Below, piece by piece: positions 1 through 10,720 of a stretch of DNA of 64,000 nucleotides. Each line of letters opens with the position of its first letter. The stretch's first letter is position 1. Source of the DNA: Cryptomeria japonica. Taxonomy: Eukaryota; Streptophyta; Pinopsida; Cupressales; Cupressaceae. Under the pieces are notes generated by a model. That model worked only from the letters and a program-made list of their open reading frames with translations. It was not told where the DNA came from and searched no databases. The stretch is from positions 610,228,709-610,292,708 of the forward strand of contig NC_081413.1 of the NCBI RefSeq assembly GCF_030272615.1. The letters are read 5' to 3'. The translations under genes were made by a program, and so were the position numbers.

Positions 1-46
1 CCCGCCTGTCACGCGGGTGACCCGGGTTCGATCCCCGGCAACGGCG
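1..46 (+). tRNA. tRNA-Asp (GUC), 3' half; 5' half lies outside the window
   Basis: The window opens inside a tRNA gene. Positions 1-5 and 13-17 (CCCGC/GCGGG) form the anticodon stem and 6-12 the seven-base loop with anticodon GTC at 8-10. The T arm is 22-38 with the TTCGATC loop at 27-33. Bases 39-45 are the 3' acceptor strand (CAACGGC) and base 46 (G) is the discriminator. No CCA is encoded, as expected for a nuclear gene. The D arm and 5' acceptor strand are upstream of position 1. Every visible paired position is complementary, so the gene is probably functional. Confidence 0.93.
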
Positions 47-52
47 TGAAAC

Positions 53-56
53 TTTT
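53..56 (+). terminator. RNA polymerase III terminator of the tRNA-Asp gene
   Basis: A TTTT run begins seven bases after the discriminator base, the usual position and form of a Pol III stop in plants. Confidence 0.75.
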
Positions 57-796
57 CTGATTGCCTTCCAGATTATGAATTTTAAACAACCAAAGAAAAT
101 TACAAATTGAGAGCAGTCAACAGGCTGTCAATAAAATAATATTGATTTAAACATTTTATAATTGAAAGAGTTTTATTCAAGTGTTTAAGGATGGAGTAAT
201 ATTTAGGTCTAAATTTATTATTAGTTGGTTTATTATATTTTTGGGTGTTTTGATTTCATATGAAAAAATAGATCTTAGTTAAAACAATAATTTGAGGAAT
301 ATTTGTGTATTAGTGTGGTTGTCATTTTGAGAGGGACTAACATGAGTGGTGTCACTCGTATGAAAAAAATAAAAGACTAATAGTAATTTAATCAAGCCCA
401 ACATCGTTACCTCTATGAATAGGACACACATTACTACTACCACTTTATGGAATTTGTATAATTATAATGATTAGAACTACCTCCTCTTACTCATTAACAA
501 GCAATTCTTAAAATCTTAAGAAATTATAATTATAAAAAATTAATTACATAATTTACTAATATTTAATGTTTAACGAAGAATTGTTAAATTCAGCCATATA
601 TGCATTACCTCCTCATTACTCAACTCTTAATTCTCTTCTTCCTCAATCCTATCAATATCCATTGAGAAATTAAGTTATATGCCGAATAAATGATACACAT
701 ATCAATTTGAAATGATTGCCAAAATAATTTTACCAAAGAGATAATATAAATTGAACTATTTTTTGGTCTTAGCCTATCTGCATTGATTGGAAGAAG
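57..796. other. AT-rich spacer, no gene seen
   Basis: This stretch is low in GC, with stops in all frames and no motif I recognise. Confidence 0.5.
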
Positions 797-1016
797 AGGG
801 GTTCTTAGTGTTGTGAATTTTCACTTGATCGAGGAGGAGACACATCATCTCAAGCACTCAGTTGAGGCCATTCTTGATGTTTTGAAACAACTTTGTATTT
901 GACAATGTACAAGGGAAAAGGTCATCTTTGTTGATGTTTCAACAACTATTATATCGACTATTCTTGGGATTATATCTCTTAGCTACTGGTCATGATTAAT
1001 GAGGGAGAACAAAGTA
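797..1016 (+). repeat. Degenerate duplicated segment, copy A (possible coding remnant)
   Basis: The segment beginning GGGGTTCTTAGTG recurs at 1374. Read in the better frame, both copies resemble a peptide of the type NFHxTEEETHxLxHS followed by AILDVxKQL, then a stop. The later part (979-1016, CTTAGCTACTGGTCATG) is repeated at about 1780-1820. The protein-like part is better preserved between copies than the AT-rich sequence around it. That suggests a captured exon fragment, but I do not recognise the family. Confidence 0.45.
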
Positions 1017-1373
1017 GATTTTTTATTTAGGAAAATAAAGGAAGAATAAAGAAGAGATTTGCTTTTAGGTTAACAATGTTAAGTGATTTAATTTTATACG
1101 TAGTTTATGGTATCTAGGATTATTTAATATTTTTATTGTAAAGGTGAAGTCTAATTGTATATCAATACAAAATGTATTATAGTAACTATGGGTGTTAATA
1201 TGATCTTTGAATAATACTATGATCTCCGCATGGGATAATAATTCTTATTGATAATCCTTAGTAAGAGAAGAATAACATATATTTATATGTAGGAAAATAG
1301 AATGAAGAATACATTTATTCTTCTATCAAGAGATTTTTCATTTAGGTTAATGATGTTGAGTGATTTGATTATA

Positions 1374-1820
1374 GGGGTTCTTAGTGCTCAGAACTTTCAC
1401 TTTACCGAGGAGGAGACCCATTACCTGAGGCACTCGGCTCAGGCCATTCTTGATGTTCAGAAGCAGCTCTCTATTTGATGATGTACAAGGGCAAGGGTCA
1501 TCTTTGCTGATTTATCAACAATGATATGGAGTCTTTTTGGGAACAACTTAAATTACACACATTAAGCTTATATTTCTATGCTTCAAAGTGTTAAACACTC
1601 ACTCAGAATTGATTGAAATTTTTTACGTTTAATATGTTGCTTAATGTGTGTGATCACACTAAGAATACACTTCCAGGTTTAAAAGTATTAAACACTCAAA
1701 ATTGACTAACATTCTCTAGACTTAATATGTTGCTTACTGTTTGTGGTTTAAGGCTGACCCCTCTTCTTGAGACTGTAATTCTTAGCTAGTGATCATGCTT
1801 AATATGGGAGAATAAAGTAG
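1374..1820 (+). repeat. Degenerate duplicated segment, copy B
   Basis: Second copy of the segment at 797-1016. It is lengthened by about 200 bases of AT-rich sequence that itself contains an approximate internal duplication (AACACTCA-containing stretches near 1590-1620 and 1685-1705). The reading frame is closed by stops right after the KQLS-like peptide. Confidence 0.45.
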
Positions 1821-1999
1821 ATTTCTATGTAAGAAGATAAATGAATAATAAAGTATGAATTTGTTCATCTCAGAGTATTAAGTTAGAGATTTGCTTTCAT
1901 TTATAGATTGTTAATAGTATCTAGGATTATTTTATAATTTTATTATACAAGCGAGGTCTAATTGTATGTCAATATAAGCTGTATTACAATAAAATTTAA

Positions 2000-2735
2000 T
2001 AAATTTATTTTATTTTTTAATTTTATATCTAATTTCAATAGATGTTTTTCAATCATATGGTCAATTTTAATTATAGATTCTGATATGATGTTTGAATAAT
2101 ATTATGATATGAACAACTATTCTTATTATAATGTTTAGGGATAATAACATATATTTTTATGTAGGAAAATAAAGAAATAATATAAATATAAATTGATTTT
2201 TCTATTATTAATATGTAAGAGATTTGCATTTATGTTAATGATGTTGAGTGATTTGATTAATAGATATTATATGAAATTATTTCATTTCATAGTACATTGG
2301 ACTATTTCATATTTCTATTATATGGGTCCTCTAATTTTAATTCATTATAAGGTGTCTTAGACTAAAATTCAATATATTTATTTTGTTTCAAGTCTTAAAT
2401 TTAATTAAAATATATTTTATTTTTTCACTCTATATAGAATCAATTTTAATGATGGGTGTTGAAACTTGCTACAATATTTCAATGATACTGTACAAAAATA
2501 TAAGATGTGCTTCAATATAGTATGTATTAAAATTAAATTCAATATGTTTATTTTTGTTTTGAGTTTAAAATTTAATTTTTTTACAAAAATCAATCTAATT
2601 CGAGAGTCAATTTTAATACAGGTTTGATACAATCTTTCAATAATAATGTAAAAATATATTAAATTTAAAATAAAAATATTATGTCTTAATTTTTTTTATA
2701 TTTAATAATATAAATTACAATAACTCTACAATATT
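2000..2735 (-). repeat. AT-rich dispersed repeat, copy 1 (inverted arm), outer part
   Basis: The reverse complement matches 13,900-14,450 in copy 2 closely, including blocks such as TAATAATATAAATTACAATAA and the TACATAGAA/TTCTATGTA stretch. The LINE at 2736 interrupts this copy, and the match resumes at 9209. It has internal monomers of roughly 180 bp sharing a TATTGAA...TCAACATCTAT...AAAATTGA core. No coding capacity was seen. Confidence 0.7.
2719..2735 (+). repeat. Target-site duplication of LINE-1, left copy
   Basis: AATAACTCTACAATATT is a 17-bp exact match to 9192-9208. The homologous stretch in copy 2 (reverse complement near 13,895-13,925) is uninterrupted, so this is a true insertion point. 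Confidence 0.93.
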
Positions 2736-2852
2736 GGTAATAGGAGTAATGAGAGAGAGGAGAGGACACCTAAGAAAATCGTTATTTGATCATGGCAGAC
2801 CTACATTCTTCAGGATTCCATGGGGAACTGAATTGGTCCAATCGATCAGAAG

Positions 2853-3745
2853 ATTCATCAGACTGAGATCGATCTGTCTAGCGATATAGAGGAAGATCGT
2901 GCTCTATGGGAGAAATTCACTATCATATGTCAGTTTGTTGGCTCAAAGATGGAGAGAAAAGGCTTCTTCATTGTCATATTTGCAGATGAGGAGGAAAAGG
3001 ATAGGATTATGCACCAAGAAAATTGGTCTTTTGAAGATTATCCATTATACATACAACAATGGTTCCCTAATTTTGATCATCTCCCTTTAGCAATTTTATG
3101 AAAAGCCTGTTTGGATCAGATTGTATAACTTGCCTATAAAGTATTGGGGAGAGAGTTGTTTGGAGAAGATTGGCAGAACCTTGGGGACTTTGCTAGAGGT
3201 GGATAAAGGCATCATCAAAAATGATTCTTATTTGTATGCTCGTTTGAAAATTGCTACGGTGAAAAACCATTTCTTCTAGTATCAATCCGATTTCCTTAGA
3301 GAGAAAATGGCACCAATAGGTTGAAATAGAGAAGGATATAGTGCCATGTGATCTGTGTGGTGGAAAATTTCATGATCAATCAAAGTGTAGATTGTTTGTT
3401 AGACTGGCTAGATGCAGGAACCCTAGAAGAAATAGACAAACTTGGGTGGTAAAAGCGGTCTCCCCTCCAAAGCACAATCTAAGGCAACCTATGGGAGAGG
3501 ATAATGCCAATAGGTTTGTAGTGGAAGATCATCCTATATTAGGTTACAAAGAGAATAGGGTAGGACCAGAAGATGGTATGATCACTCCGGATCCCAATTT
3601 GAAGTCCAAATCAGAATCTCTGATTAATGCTATCATTGTCAGTAAAGGATTGTCTGACACAAAGATTGAATATGAAGTAGGCTCTGAAGAATATTTCGAC
3701 AAAGAGGATGAGGTGGCCAATTTAGATTCCAGATGCATTAGTTAG
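2853..3745 (+). pseudogene. LINE-1 ORF1: DUF4283-like RNA-binding protein with zinc knuckle
   Basis: The N-terminal part reads LWEKFTIICQFVGSKM at about 2900-2950 and, after a frameshift, QWFPNFDHLPL near 3056. KPVWIRLYNLPIKYWGE follows from about 3100, then GRTLGTLLEVDKG. These are the typical blocks of plant LINE DUF4283 domains. A CX2CX4HX4C zinc knuckle (C-DL-C-GGKF-H-DQSK-C) lies at about 3347-3388. The tail from 3389 to 3743 is basic and then acidic, and stops at TAG. At least one stop and one frameshift break the domain. In the family this protein coats the element RNA. Confidence 0.85.
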
Positions 3746-3887
3746 CCGTCTAATGTCCTTTTGGGCAAGGCAAAGGGAAGGAGAGGTAGGAGAAGTCATA
3801 AGCAGGTTAGAGGGGATAGAGCGAAGGAAAAAGGTATCATTAGTGTTTTTGATTTCATGAAGAAATCCAAGGGAGGAACTACCTCCC

Positions 3888-4564
3888 TTGAGGCATATGA
3901 GGATCCTCTCATGGAATGTCATGGTCAAGCAAGCTTTAGACAAGTTTTCTAACGAAGTTGTTTTGGTCCAAGAAACCAAGATAAATCTAGATAAGGCCCT
4001 TAGTTTTGTAAAATATTGCTCTAAATGGGAAGGTTTGTTTCAGGATGCTAGAGGATCGGTGGGGGGTTGAGGAATTATGTGGAATCCTCTAGTGGTGAAA
4101 GTCACTCCTATTGAGAAAAATGATTATTGGATGATTTTTCTAGTAGAGAAACTGGGTGGACATATTTGCGTCCCTTTAATAAATGTATATGGCCTGATCA
4201 AAACTGAGGATAAGGCGAGGGTTTGGCAATAATTAACTGCTCAAATTAAAAAATTAGATAGAGGTAAGGCTATTGCCGCTGGAGATTTCAATGCTTTGTT
4301 GGATCTTGATGATAAGTTGGGTGGTCTTAGGATGTGCAATAAAGTCATGGAGGACTTTAGAGAGTTTGTTACAAACAAATTATCTAATGTTATTCCTAGT
4401 AATGGATTGTACACCTGGACTAATAGAAGACTTAATTTCTCCAAGATTTCAGAAAGATTAGATAGATTTTTTGTAGGTGCGGCATCCAGATGGAGGGTCA
4501 GACTGTGTTGGCCACCAAAATTCTTCCACAAACTAGTTCAGACCACCTTCCCATTTAATTTATA
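3888..4564 (+). pseudogene. LINE-1 ORF2, apurinic-type endonuclease domain
   Basis: The likely start is the ATG at 3897 (MRILSWNV), the usual opening of plant LINE ORF2. The endonuclease/exonuclease/phosphatase signatures are present in order: SWNV, the acidic QETK at about 3967-3980, GDFNALLD at 4281-4304, and a YTWTNRR/SERLDRF block at about 4410-4470. In the family this domain nicks target DNA to prime reverse transcription. A TGA near 4070 and a TAA near 4231 interrupt the frame. The terminal SDH motif is degenerate: QTTFP is read where DHFP is expected. Confidence 0.86.
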
Positions 4565-5084
4565 ATAGACAGTGGTAGGAACAAATAGAGAAATTATTTC
4601 AAATTTTTAAGTATGTGGTGGTGGGAAGAGAGTAAATATTTTTTAGGTTCTCCAAGTTTCTGTTTTGTAAAGAGACTACATTTCTTGAAGGAGAAAATAA
4701 AAAAGTGGAATAAGGAATCATTCAAAAATATTTTTGGTGTGAAGATAATAATAGAGGAAGAACTAGAAGCTCTTAATGAAGTAGTTATGATCCAAGGGAT
4801 GACCAATCGAGAATTTGAAAAAGAGAAAGCCCTTCCAAATAATCTGAATGAGATTCTCAGAAGAGGAGCTATTTTGGAGAGATAAGTCAAGGGAGATGTG
4901 GAGTTTGGCAAGGGACTCAAATACGAAGTTCTTCCATTCGCCAGTCAAAGCAAAGAGGTCATTAAACAAAATTTTGGCTATTAAGAATGAGGAGGGCAAT
5001 TGGGTTATGTAAGAAGAGAGGATTGAACATAAGACGATCAATTGTTTTGTTATTAAAGTACTTGGGACCAAACATAATATCGAT

Positions 5085-6056
5085 ATGACTAGGAACTCTT
5101 TGGTAGCAAATGTGATTGAAGAATTTATGTCTTCAGAAGATAACAAATATTTAATGAAGTCATTTTCCCTTCAGGAGATAAATGAAGCAACTTTTTCGTT
5201 GCACCCCAACAAAGCACCAGGGCTAGATGGGTTAACTATAGAGGTATATAAAAAATGTTGGGCTTTCATGGGAGAAGAAATTTGGAAGGTGGTGGTAGAA
5301 TTTAGAAAAAGAAGAAGATTTGTTAAGGAAATAAACAATATGATTATTGTTCTTATTCCAAAGAAGCAAAATTGTGAGACAATGGCAAACAATTGACCCA
5401 TATCTCTATACAATTCACTCTACAAGATCATATCGAAAGCTATGGCCAGTAGACTAAAAAATATCCTTCACAAATTGGTCTCGAAGAATCAACATGGGTT
5501 CACTCCTAGGAGGGAGATATCAGACAATATCATTTTGGTTGCAGAAACCATTCATTATATGCAAAAAGATAAAATCAAAGGTATGATGCTTAAACTAGAT
5601 GTAAGTAAGTCATATGATAGAGTACAATGGGACTTTCTTTTGATAGTAAAAGAGAATTTTGGTTTTTGTAGGGAATGGTTAGAATTTATTAAATTTTGTA
5701 TCTCAACAATTAAATTCTTTGTATTAGTGAATGGCTCTGTATGTGGTTTCTTCAAATCTACTAATGGTTTAAGACAAGGAGATCCCTTGTCCTCGTCTTT
5801 ATTTGTGTTAATGGTAGAGGTATTGGGAAAAAGTATCAAGAAAAGTCATTGGATGGGATTGTGGAAAGGCACCCGTCTACATCAGGATGTAGAATCAATC
5901 ACTCACTCGCAGTTTGCGGATGACACAAAACTTCTCGGGGAAGCATCGTTGCAAGAAGCAGAGGCAATCAGGAACACATTCGATGAGTATGCTGCCATAT
6001 CAATACAATGCATGAATAAAGAGAAATCTCAGGTGTTTTTTATTGAATTGAAGTAG
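5085..6056 (+). pseudogene. LINE-1 ORF2, reverse transcriptase domain
   Basis: This continues ORF2. Visible blocks are NKAPGLDGL (about 5208-5234), VLIPKK (about 5350), NQHGFTPRREISDNI (about 5487), MLKLDVSKSYDRV (about 5587), NGLRQGDPLSS (about 5764) and QFADDTKLL. The catalytic FADD is intact at 5913-5924. The open frame breaks at 5394 (TGA) and ends with TAG at 6054-6056. The linker from the endonuclease (4565-5084) is a charged, coiled-coil-like stretch with a frameshift. In the family this domain copies the element RNA at the nicked target. Confidence 0.9.
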
Positions 6057-7260
6057 AATAATGCAGACTAGGATAACATAAATTCTAGAACTCCAGATTG
6101 GAGAATTCCATTTAAGATATTTGGGAGTTCCAATATGTCTAGGGGGTAATCATGCATTGGTGTGGGAAGAGATCATTAACAAATGTTAGGCCAAATCCAA
6201 TATGTAGAAAATTAAATGGCTATCACAACCTGGTAGAATCCAAATGATTAAATTTGTTCTCTCTGTCGCTCCTATTTACAGTATGTCATGTTTTAGGATG
6301 TCTTTCAAAGCAAGTGGGAAATTGGATGGTCTCCCAAAATATTTTTTATGGGAAGGAGCTAAGGAAGCCAAAATAATTCCTCTAATCAACTAGGAAATAA
6401 CATGCTTAATTAAGGAAGATGGGGGAGCTGGTCTTAGGAAGATGGACCTTCAAAATTTAGCACTAGGAGCCAAACTAGCATGGAAAATGTATTCAACTCT
6501 CCATAAAGTTTGGTGCAGGATTATGAGATGTAAATACCTAGACTCCATCGATCCTGAAAGAATATTTATTGTGGCAAATTCAAGTAGAGGTTCAACAGTT
6601 TGGAATTTCATCTGGGAAAGAAGAAGGCTGATAATTGATAACCTGTCTTGGAAAATTGGAAATGGGAAAAAGGCCAAGTTTTGGAGAGACTCATGGAATG
6701 GGGAGCCTTCTCTGAGAGAAAGATTTGAGGATTTGGATTGGATAGATGAGGTTGAGGGAAGTATAGGGGATCGAGTGGAAGATTACATAAAAGACCGTAG
6801 GCAGAGAGGAGACGCATAATATGGAAAATAGTGGGTATAGGTAGCGAAACAAACTACAAAAATCTTGAATACATCCTACTTAAGAGAGTGGTTATTTGGT
6901 CAGAGGAAGAAGACTCTCTGAAATAGTGTGCAGCCAAATCGGGGGAGTATAAGGTAAGACTGGGTTATGAAATACCACGAAATTACCAATGGCCAATTAC
7001 CAATTACCAATTACCAATGGCCTTCACAATGGTGTTGGATTAGAAGAGTTCTTCCGAAAGTGGGTGCCTTTCTGTGGATAGCCCTTCATGAGAGAATACT
7101 GAAGATATATAATGTGTAAAGAAGATGAAGAAACCCTAGATCATCTTCTGTTTTGGTGTCCGATGGCCAAAGAATGTAGGGATTGGTTCCTTGAAAGGAT
7201 GATGTGGCATACAGTAAAAAACAAGCAGCTGAAATAATTTCTTTTGTCGTGGCCGATGTT
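6057..7260 (+). pseudogene. LINE-1 ORF2, post-RT region with zf-RVT-like segment
   Basis: After RT the sequence reads through the plant LINE thumb/connection region: GGAGLRKMDLQNLALGAKLAWKMY from about 6420, WRDSWNGEPSL near 6680 and RVLPKVGAFLWIALHERIL near 7040. A zf-RVT-like block follows near 7110-7170 (CKEDEETLDHLLFWCPMAKEC). Several stops and shifts occur; the longest open piece is 6442-6819. The repeated CAATTACCAATTACCAAT at about 6988-7015 is a local slippage expansion within the coding sequence. Confidence 0.8.
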
Positions 7261-7569
7261 GGGCAAGAGCTCAAAATGGGGAGATCTTTGGATAGTGGGT
7301 CCTTCCATTATTGTCTAGAATGTGTGGAAAGAAAGGAACATACATGTTTTTAAGGAGGAGAGTCTCTCCATCATCTCAAACATAGATTTATTGAAGAGGG
7401 CTATTAAGGAAGTGGTGATATGTAAGCTACATGATAAGAAGGTTCATGCATATAATAACTAGGATAAAGTTATGGATTCTAGATGGACTTTGAAGGGAAA
7501 CTCTCCATGCCAGGTGGTAAATAAGAAGATTGATAGAAAAACAGTAAGATGGAAAGCTCCTCCAAAGGA

Positions 7570-7995
7570 CTAGAAAAAATTAAACTTTGATGGAGCTAGT
7601 AAGGGTAATCTGGGCAAGGCAGGATACAGTGCAGTATTGAGAGGGGAACTGGGTGAATTGATATTTGTAGTATTTGGTGTTTTAGGAGAAACAACTAATA
7701 ACGAAGCAGAATTGAGAGCCCTTGAAGCATATTTTTCAATGTGTGTAGAGAAAGGTGTCACGAAGATAATCATTGAGGGAGACTCACAAGTGATTATCAA
7801 CGGAGTGGCGAATGCCAGTTTCAACAACTAGAAACTGAAGGGGTGCCTGCCTAGAATCAACAAGTTGTTAGACGTAATGGGGGAATTTCAAATAGTTCAT
7901 TCGTTTTGAGAAGGGAACAAAGTGGCTAACTGGCTTGCAAACCAAGGCATAAGAGAAGAAAATGAGATTAACCATGTGGATAAGGAAGGCGCATC
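7570..7995 (+). pseudogene. LINE-1 ORF2, C-terminal RNase H domain
   Basis: Reads LNFDGASKGN with the first catalytic Asp at 7589-7591, then NNEAELRALEAYF and IIEGDSQVIINGV, the D-E-D core of plant-type RNase H. The final motif reads EGNKVANWLANQG near 7915-7950, where the family has REGNxxADxLA. The Arg is a TGA stop and the last catalytic Asp is replaced by Asn. RNase H in plant L1 elements removes RNA from the RNA-DNA hybrid. Confidence 0.85.
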
Positions 7996-8129
7996 CGAAG
8001 AATTTGAGGAGATCTTGCAATGTGACAGACAGGACAGAGCCCATGAAGGAATAGGATAATTGACGACACTTCAAATTTTACTAGGATAGGAGTGTTACAA
8101 AATGGTTCCTTCGTGATGTTTTCAGTACT

Positions 8130-8970
8130 AAAATTAGAAAGTGGAGGCGGATAAAGGATCACAAAATAGATTGAACAAAGATTTCGAAGGGACATCTTAA
8201 GTCCTTGAGCAGAGAGAAGGGCAATTTCTAGGCCGTAGATTATGTAGGCTAGAGAAGGATCCAAAAGACATTGGAGTTTATATCAGAGAGACAAAAGGCA
8301 TGTAGGCACTCAAGGTAGAAATAGACTCGTTAGAAAATGAGGTGACAACAAGGTCTAGGTTTGTATACAAAGGAAACATCTTCACAAGGTTAGTATGGTG
8401 CATCATTTTGGTCTTAGCTATTTGTGCATGAATGAAACCTTGCAGGATTAATGCATAAGACTTTTCCATACAGATGAAAGAGTTTTCAATGTCGTATGGA
8501 GACTTGCTAATAATACTCTTGAAGGAGATAGGCACTAGCGTGATGGGTTCATGTATGAAGTTGTGATCTTCCCATTGGTCGACATTCTGGATTCAAGGGA
8601 AAGGTGCATTCAAAGGATCAATGGGGTCATACAGGCAGTGGATGGTCAGGTTGTTGCCAGCGCGGTATTGGACCTAGAAGCATAAAAGTGGGTGAGTATT
8701 TTTGACATATATTTCAACTCGGATAACTATTTATCTTCTAAATCAGAAGAGCAATCTAAATCGGAGGATAAAGAGAAAGTGCAGGCCAAAGAGGTGAAAA
8801 AAAGGAAGAGGAATTTCTTTGAGGATGCTTGGGAGGTATTTAGGGTTGGAGTTGTTAACATGAATCAAGCTCCATTCCAGAGAATGCTGAATTTAGAGGA
8901 CAATTGGCTCTCAACAACATCTGCTGTGAAGGTGGTGGAGATGAGAGAATTTTTGGCTATTATACTGTAA
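8130..8970 (+). pseudogene. LINE-1 extra coding-like segment after RNase H, function unknown
   Basis: After RNase H, plant L1 elements normally run into a 3' UTR. Here a largely open frame with a few stops and one shift runs for about 280 codons. Pieces are LCRLEKDPKDIGVYIRETKG, TTRSRFVYKGNIFTRL (about 8345-8390), FGLSYLCMNETLQD, VWRLANNTLEGDR, FPLVDILDSRERCIQRINGV, then a charged SEEQSKSEDKEK/KKRKR stretch (8750-8810) and FEDAWEVFRVG. The uninterrupted part is 8692-8970. I do not recognise it. It might be a captured host sequence or a family-specific third ORF. Confidence 0.45.
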
Positions 8971-9191
8971 TCAATTTAGGGGAGGTGGAATATTTGGGAA
9001 CGTTTAACTAATGTTCAAGTATAGTATGGGGATACATATATTGATGTTTCAGTAAGGCTATATTGGGTAGATGTTTGAAGTAAGTAGTAGGAAGGTAAGA
9101 TGCTATGGAAGTTAGATCTCATGTAATATGTTTTTTATAAGTAATATAGGGAGCTATCCCCATAAAGATAGCACTTGCCAAAAAAAATAAA

Positions 9192-9208
9192 AATAACTCT
9201 ACAATATT
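9192..9208 (+). repeat. Target-site duplication of LINE-1, right copy
   Basis: Exact repeat of 2719-2735, directly after the A-rich tail. Confidence 0.93.
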
Positions 9209-9615
9209 TTTTAAATTAAGTATTTAAACTCATAAATAAAATATTAAAAACATATTTTAAAAATTAAAAAATTAAATGTAATTTATTATCCAAAAATAAG
9301 TTTTAAAACTATATAAATTATAATAAACAATATATTTTAAATATTTTAATAATAGTCTAATGTAAATATATTTTTTAATAATATATATGTTATTTTTAAC
9401 ATATTATCTATAATCTAAACATTGTAATATTGTAATAACTATAATCTACTAGTTAATTGTGTATTTTTATTAATATATATTTTTTAAAATTTGTATTGGA
9501 TGATGATATTATTTTTTACTTTATAATTTTGAAAGAAAATGAATCAAGTTGAATATGTTGTGTTCTATCTAGTGAGTGAAAAATGTATATTTTGTATTTT
9601 TCTTCTCTAAATTTG
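9209..9615 (-). repeat. AT-rich dispersed repeat, copy 1 (inverted arm), inner part
   Basis: Continues the reverse-complement match to copy 2 (13,895 back to about 12,675) and includes an empty version of the 12900 insertion site near 9430-9460. The match ends at about 9615, where a Copia LTR terminus begins. Confidence 0.7.
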
Positions 9616-10067
9616 TGAGATTATGCTTGAAGCAACCAAGATCAAAGAGACCAATAGATAACACAATGACAAGCAAGATAAAATATGACAAGAATAAACT
9701 GTATTCCTATCAAGATGCAAAAGAGATCAACTAGATCATCAAGATTACATACAATGTATGATGAGCCTGCTTATAAAGGAAAGGCTAAGAGATAAGAGAG
9801 CACACAATGATGACATGTGGCTCAATGAGATGCAAGGGTAGGTAGGAGAAATAGTAAAATATTTCACATGAGGTGGATCACCCACCGAAGGTGGAATGTA
9901 ACAACAAGATCACACCATAAAAGGTGGAAATTCTCCTATATACACACTCCCAATGTATGCACATCTCCCTAAGTGTCTCATATGCAAACTACAATGTTAT
10001 GCATATACCTAAGTAAACTTAAGTAAAGTGTAATTATATCCAAGATGAATAAATAATTACACCAACA
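9616..10067 (-). mobile_element. Copia-type LTR, minus strand, apparently a lone 3' LTR
   Basis: On the minus strand the segment starts TGTTGGTGTAATTATTTATTC at 10067 and ends in CA at about 9616, about 452 bp. A purine tract (AAGGGGGAG) lies immediately before the start, as in Copia 3' LTRs. A TATA-like TTTATAA sits on the minus strand near 9775. No PBS follows at 9615, and no recognisable gag or pol lies upstream on the minus strand at 10068-12400. The element is therefore truncated or heavily decayed. Confidence 0.65.
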
Positions 10068-10616
10068 CTCCCCCTTAAGTGAAACTTAGGGGAATGCACT
10101 TAAGTCTACAATGCAACTAAGAAATGCAAGATGGGTCCCAACTACAAGGTCATGTTAGGTACCCATGTATAAATGCAAATTCAATCTCTCATAAAGTGGG
10201 GAAAGAGAGAAAAACCCAATGAGAAAAAACCCTCCCCCAAAAGAGAGATGAAAACTATGCAAAGAACTCTCAAAGAAGCATGTGAAGGACAAATCCTCAT
10301 GTGAGGAAAAAGGCCCCCCCATATGAGAGAAGAAGAGAGACTAAGTGTCCCCCCCCAATGTAGAATCTGCACCAATGGTAGAAGCTTGAAGATGAATGAA
10401 GAAATTGTTCCATGAACGTCGAAAAAAGTTCCTCCTATTGGGAAGAAACAAAACCAAAATTTGGGCATGATAAATGTTTAAATTTGAAAGAACACAGAAA
10501 TGGGAACGAAAACGAAAGAAGTAAAACTTGACAAAGGTAATCGGCCCACAATTGCCATGTAAGCACGGTCAAAGGCTTAGTGTGTGATGTTTACTTGTCC
10601 TCCCTTATTTTCTCAA
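10068..10616. other. Unassigned sequence next to the LTR
   Basis: The orientation implies this is the 3' end of the internal region of the Copia element whose LTR is at 9616-10067. Purine- and C-run-rich sequence such as CCCTCCCCC and CCCCCCCC is present. A 95-codon minus-strand frame (10468-10181) has biased composition and no known motif, so I do not call it a gene. Confidence 0.4.
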
Positions 10617-10720
10617 GCGGAGATCATAGTATTACTCAAAGATCATATTAACATCCATAGTCAAATTGACTCCATATAGATCGAAAAAATCTATTGAAAT
10701 CAGATTTGAAATGAAAAAAA
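10617..10720 (+). repeat. AT-rich dispersed repeat, short fragment
   Basis: CGGAGATCATAGTATTA-like sequence followed by TCATATTAACATCCATAG is close to the reverse complement of 1189-1235 and to the monomer core of copies 2 and 3. Confidence 0.55.

Larger units (their letters stand above)
2736..9191 (+). mobile_element. LINE-1: full-length L1-type non-LTR retrotransposon, inactivated
   Basis: A 6456-bp element bounded by a 17-bp duplication, ending in an A-rich tail (about 9180-9191, after TTGCCAA). In order it encodes a DUF4283-like/zinc-knuckle ORF1, an endonuclease, reverse transcriptase, a zf-RVT-like segment and RNase H. An extra coding-looking stretch lies before the tail. The duplication length, A-tail and gene order are those of plant L1 elements that insert by target-primed reverse transcription. 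Stops and frameshifts are spread throughout, so it cannot move now. The duplication is still exact, so insertion is not extremely ancient. Confidence 0.93.

Noticed and set aside
10181-10468. 95-codon minus-strand hydrophobic frame
   Set aside because: Phe/Leu/Ser bias comes from purine-rich plus-strand sequence; no motif and no neighbour supports it.
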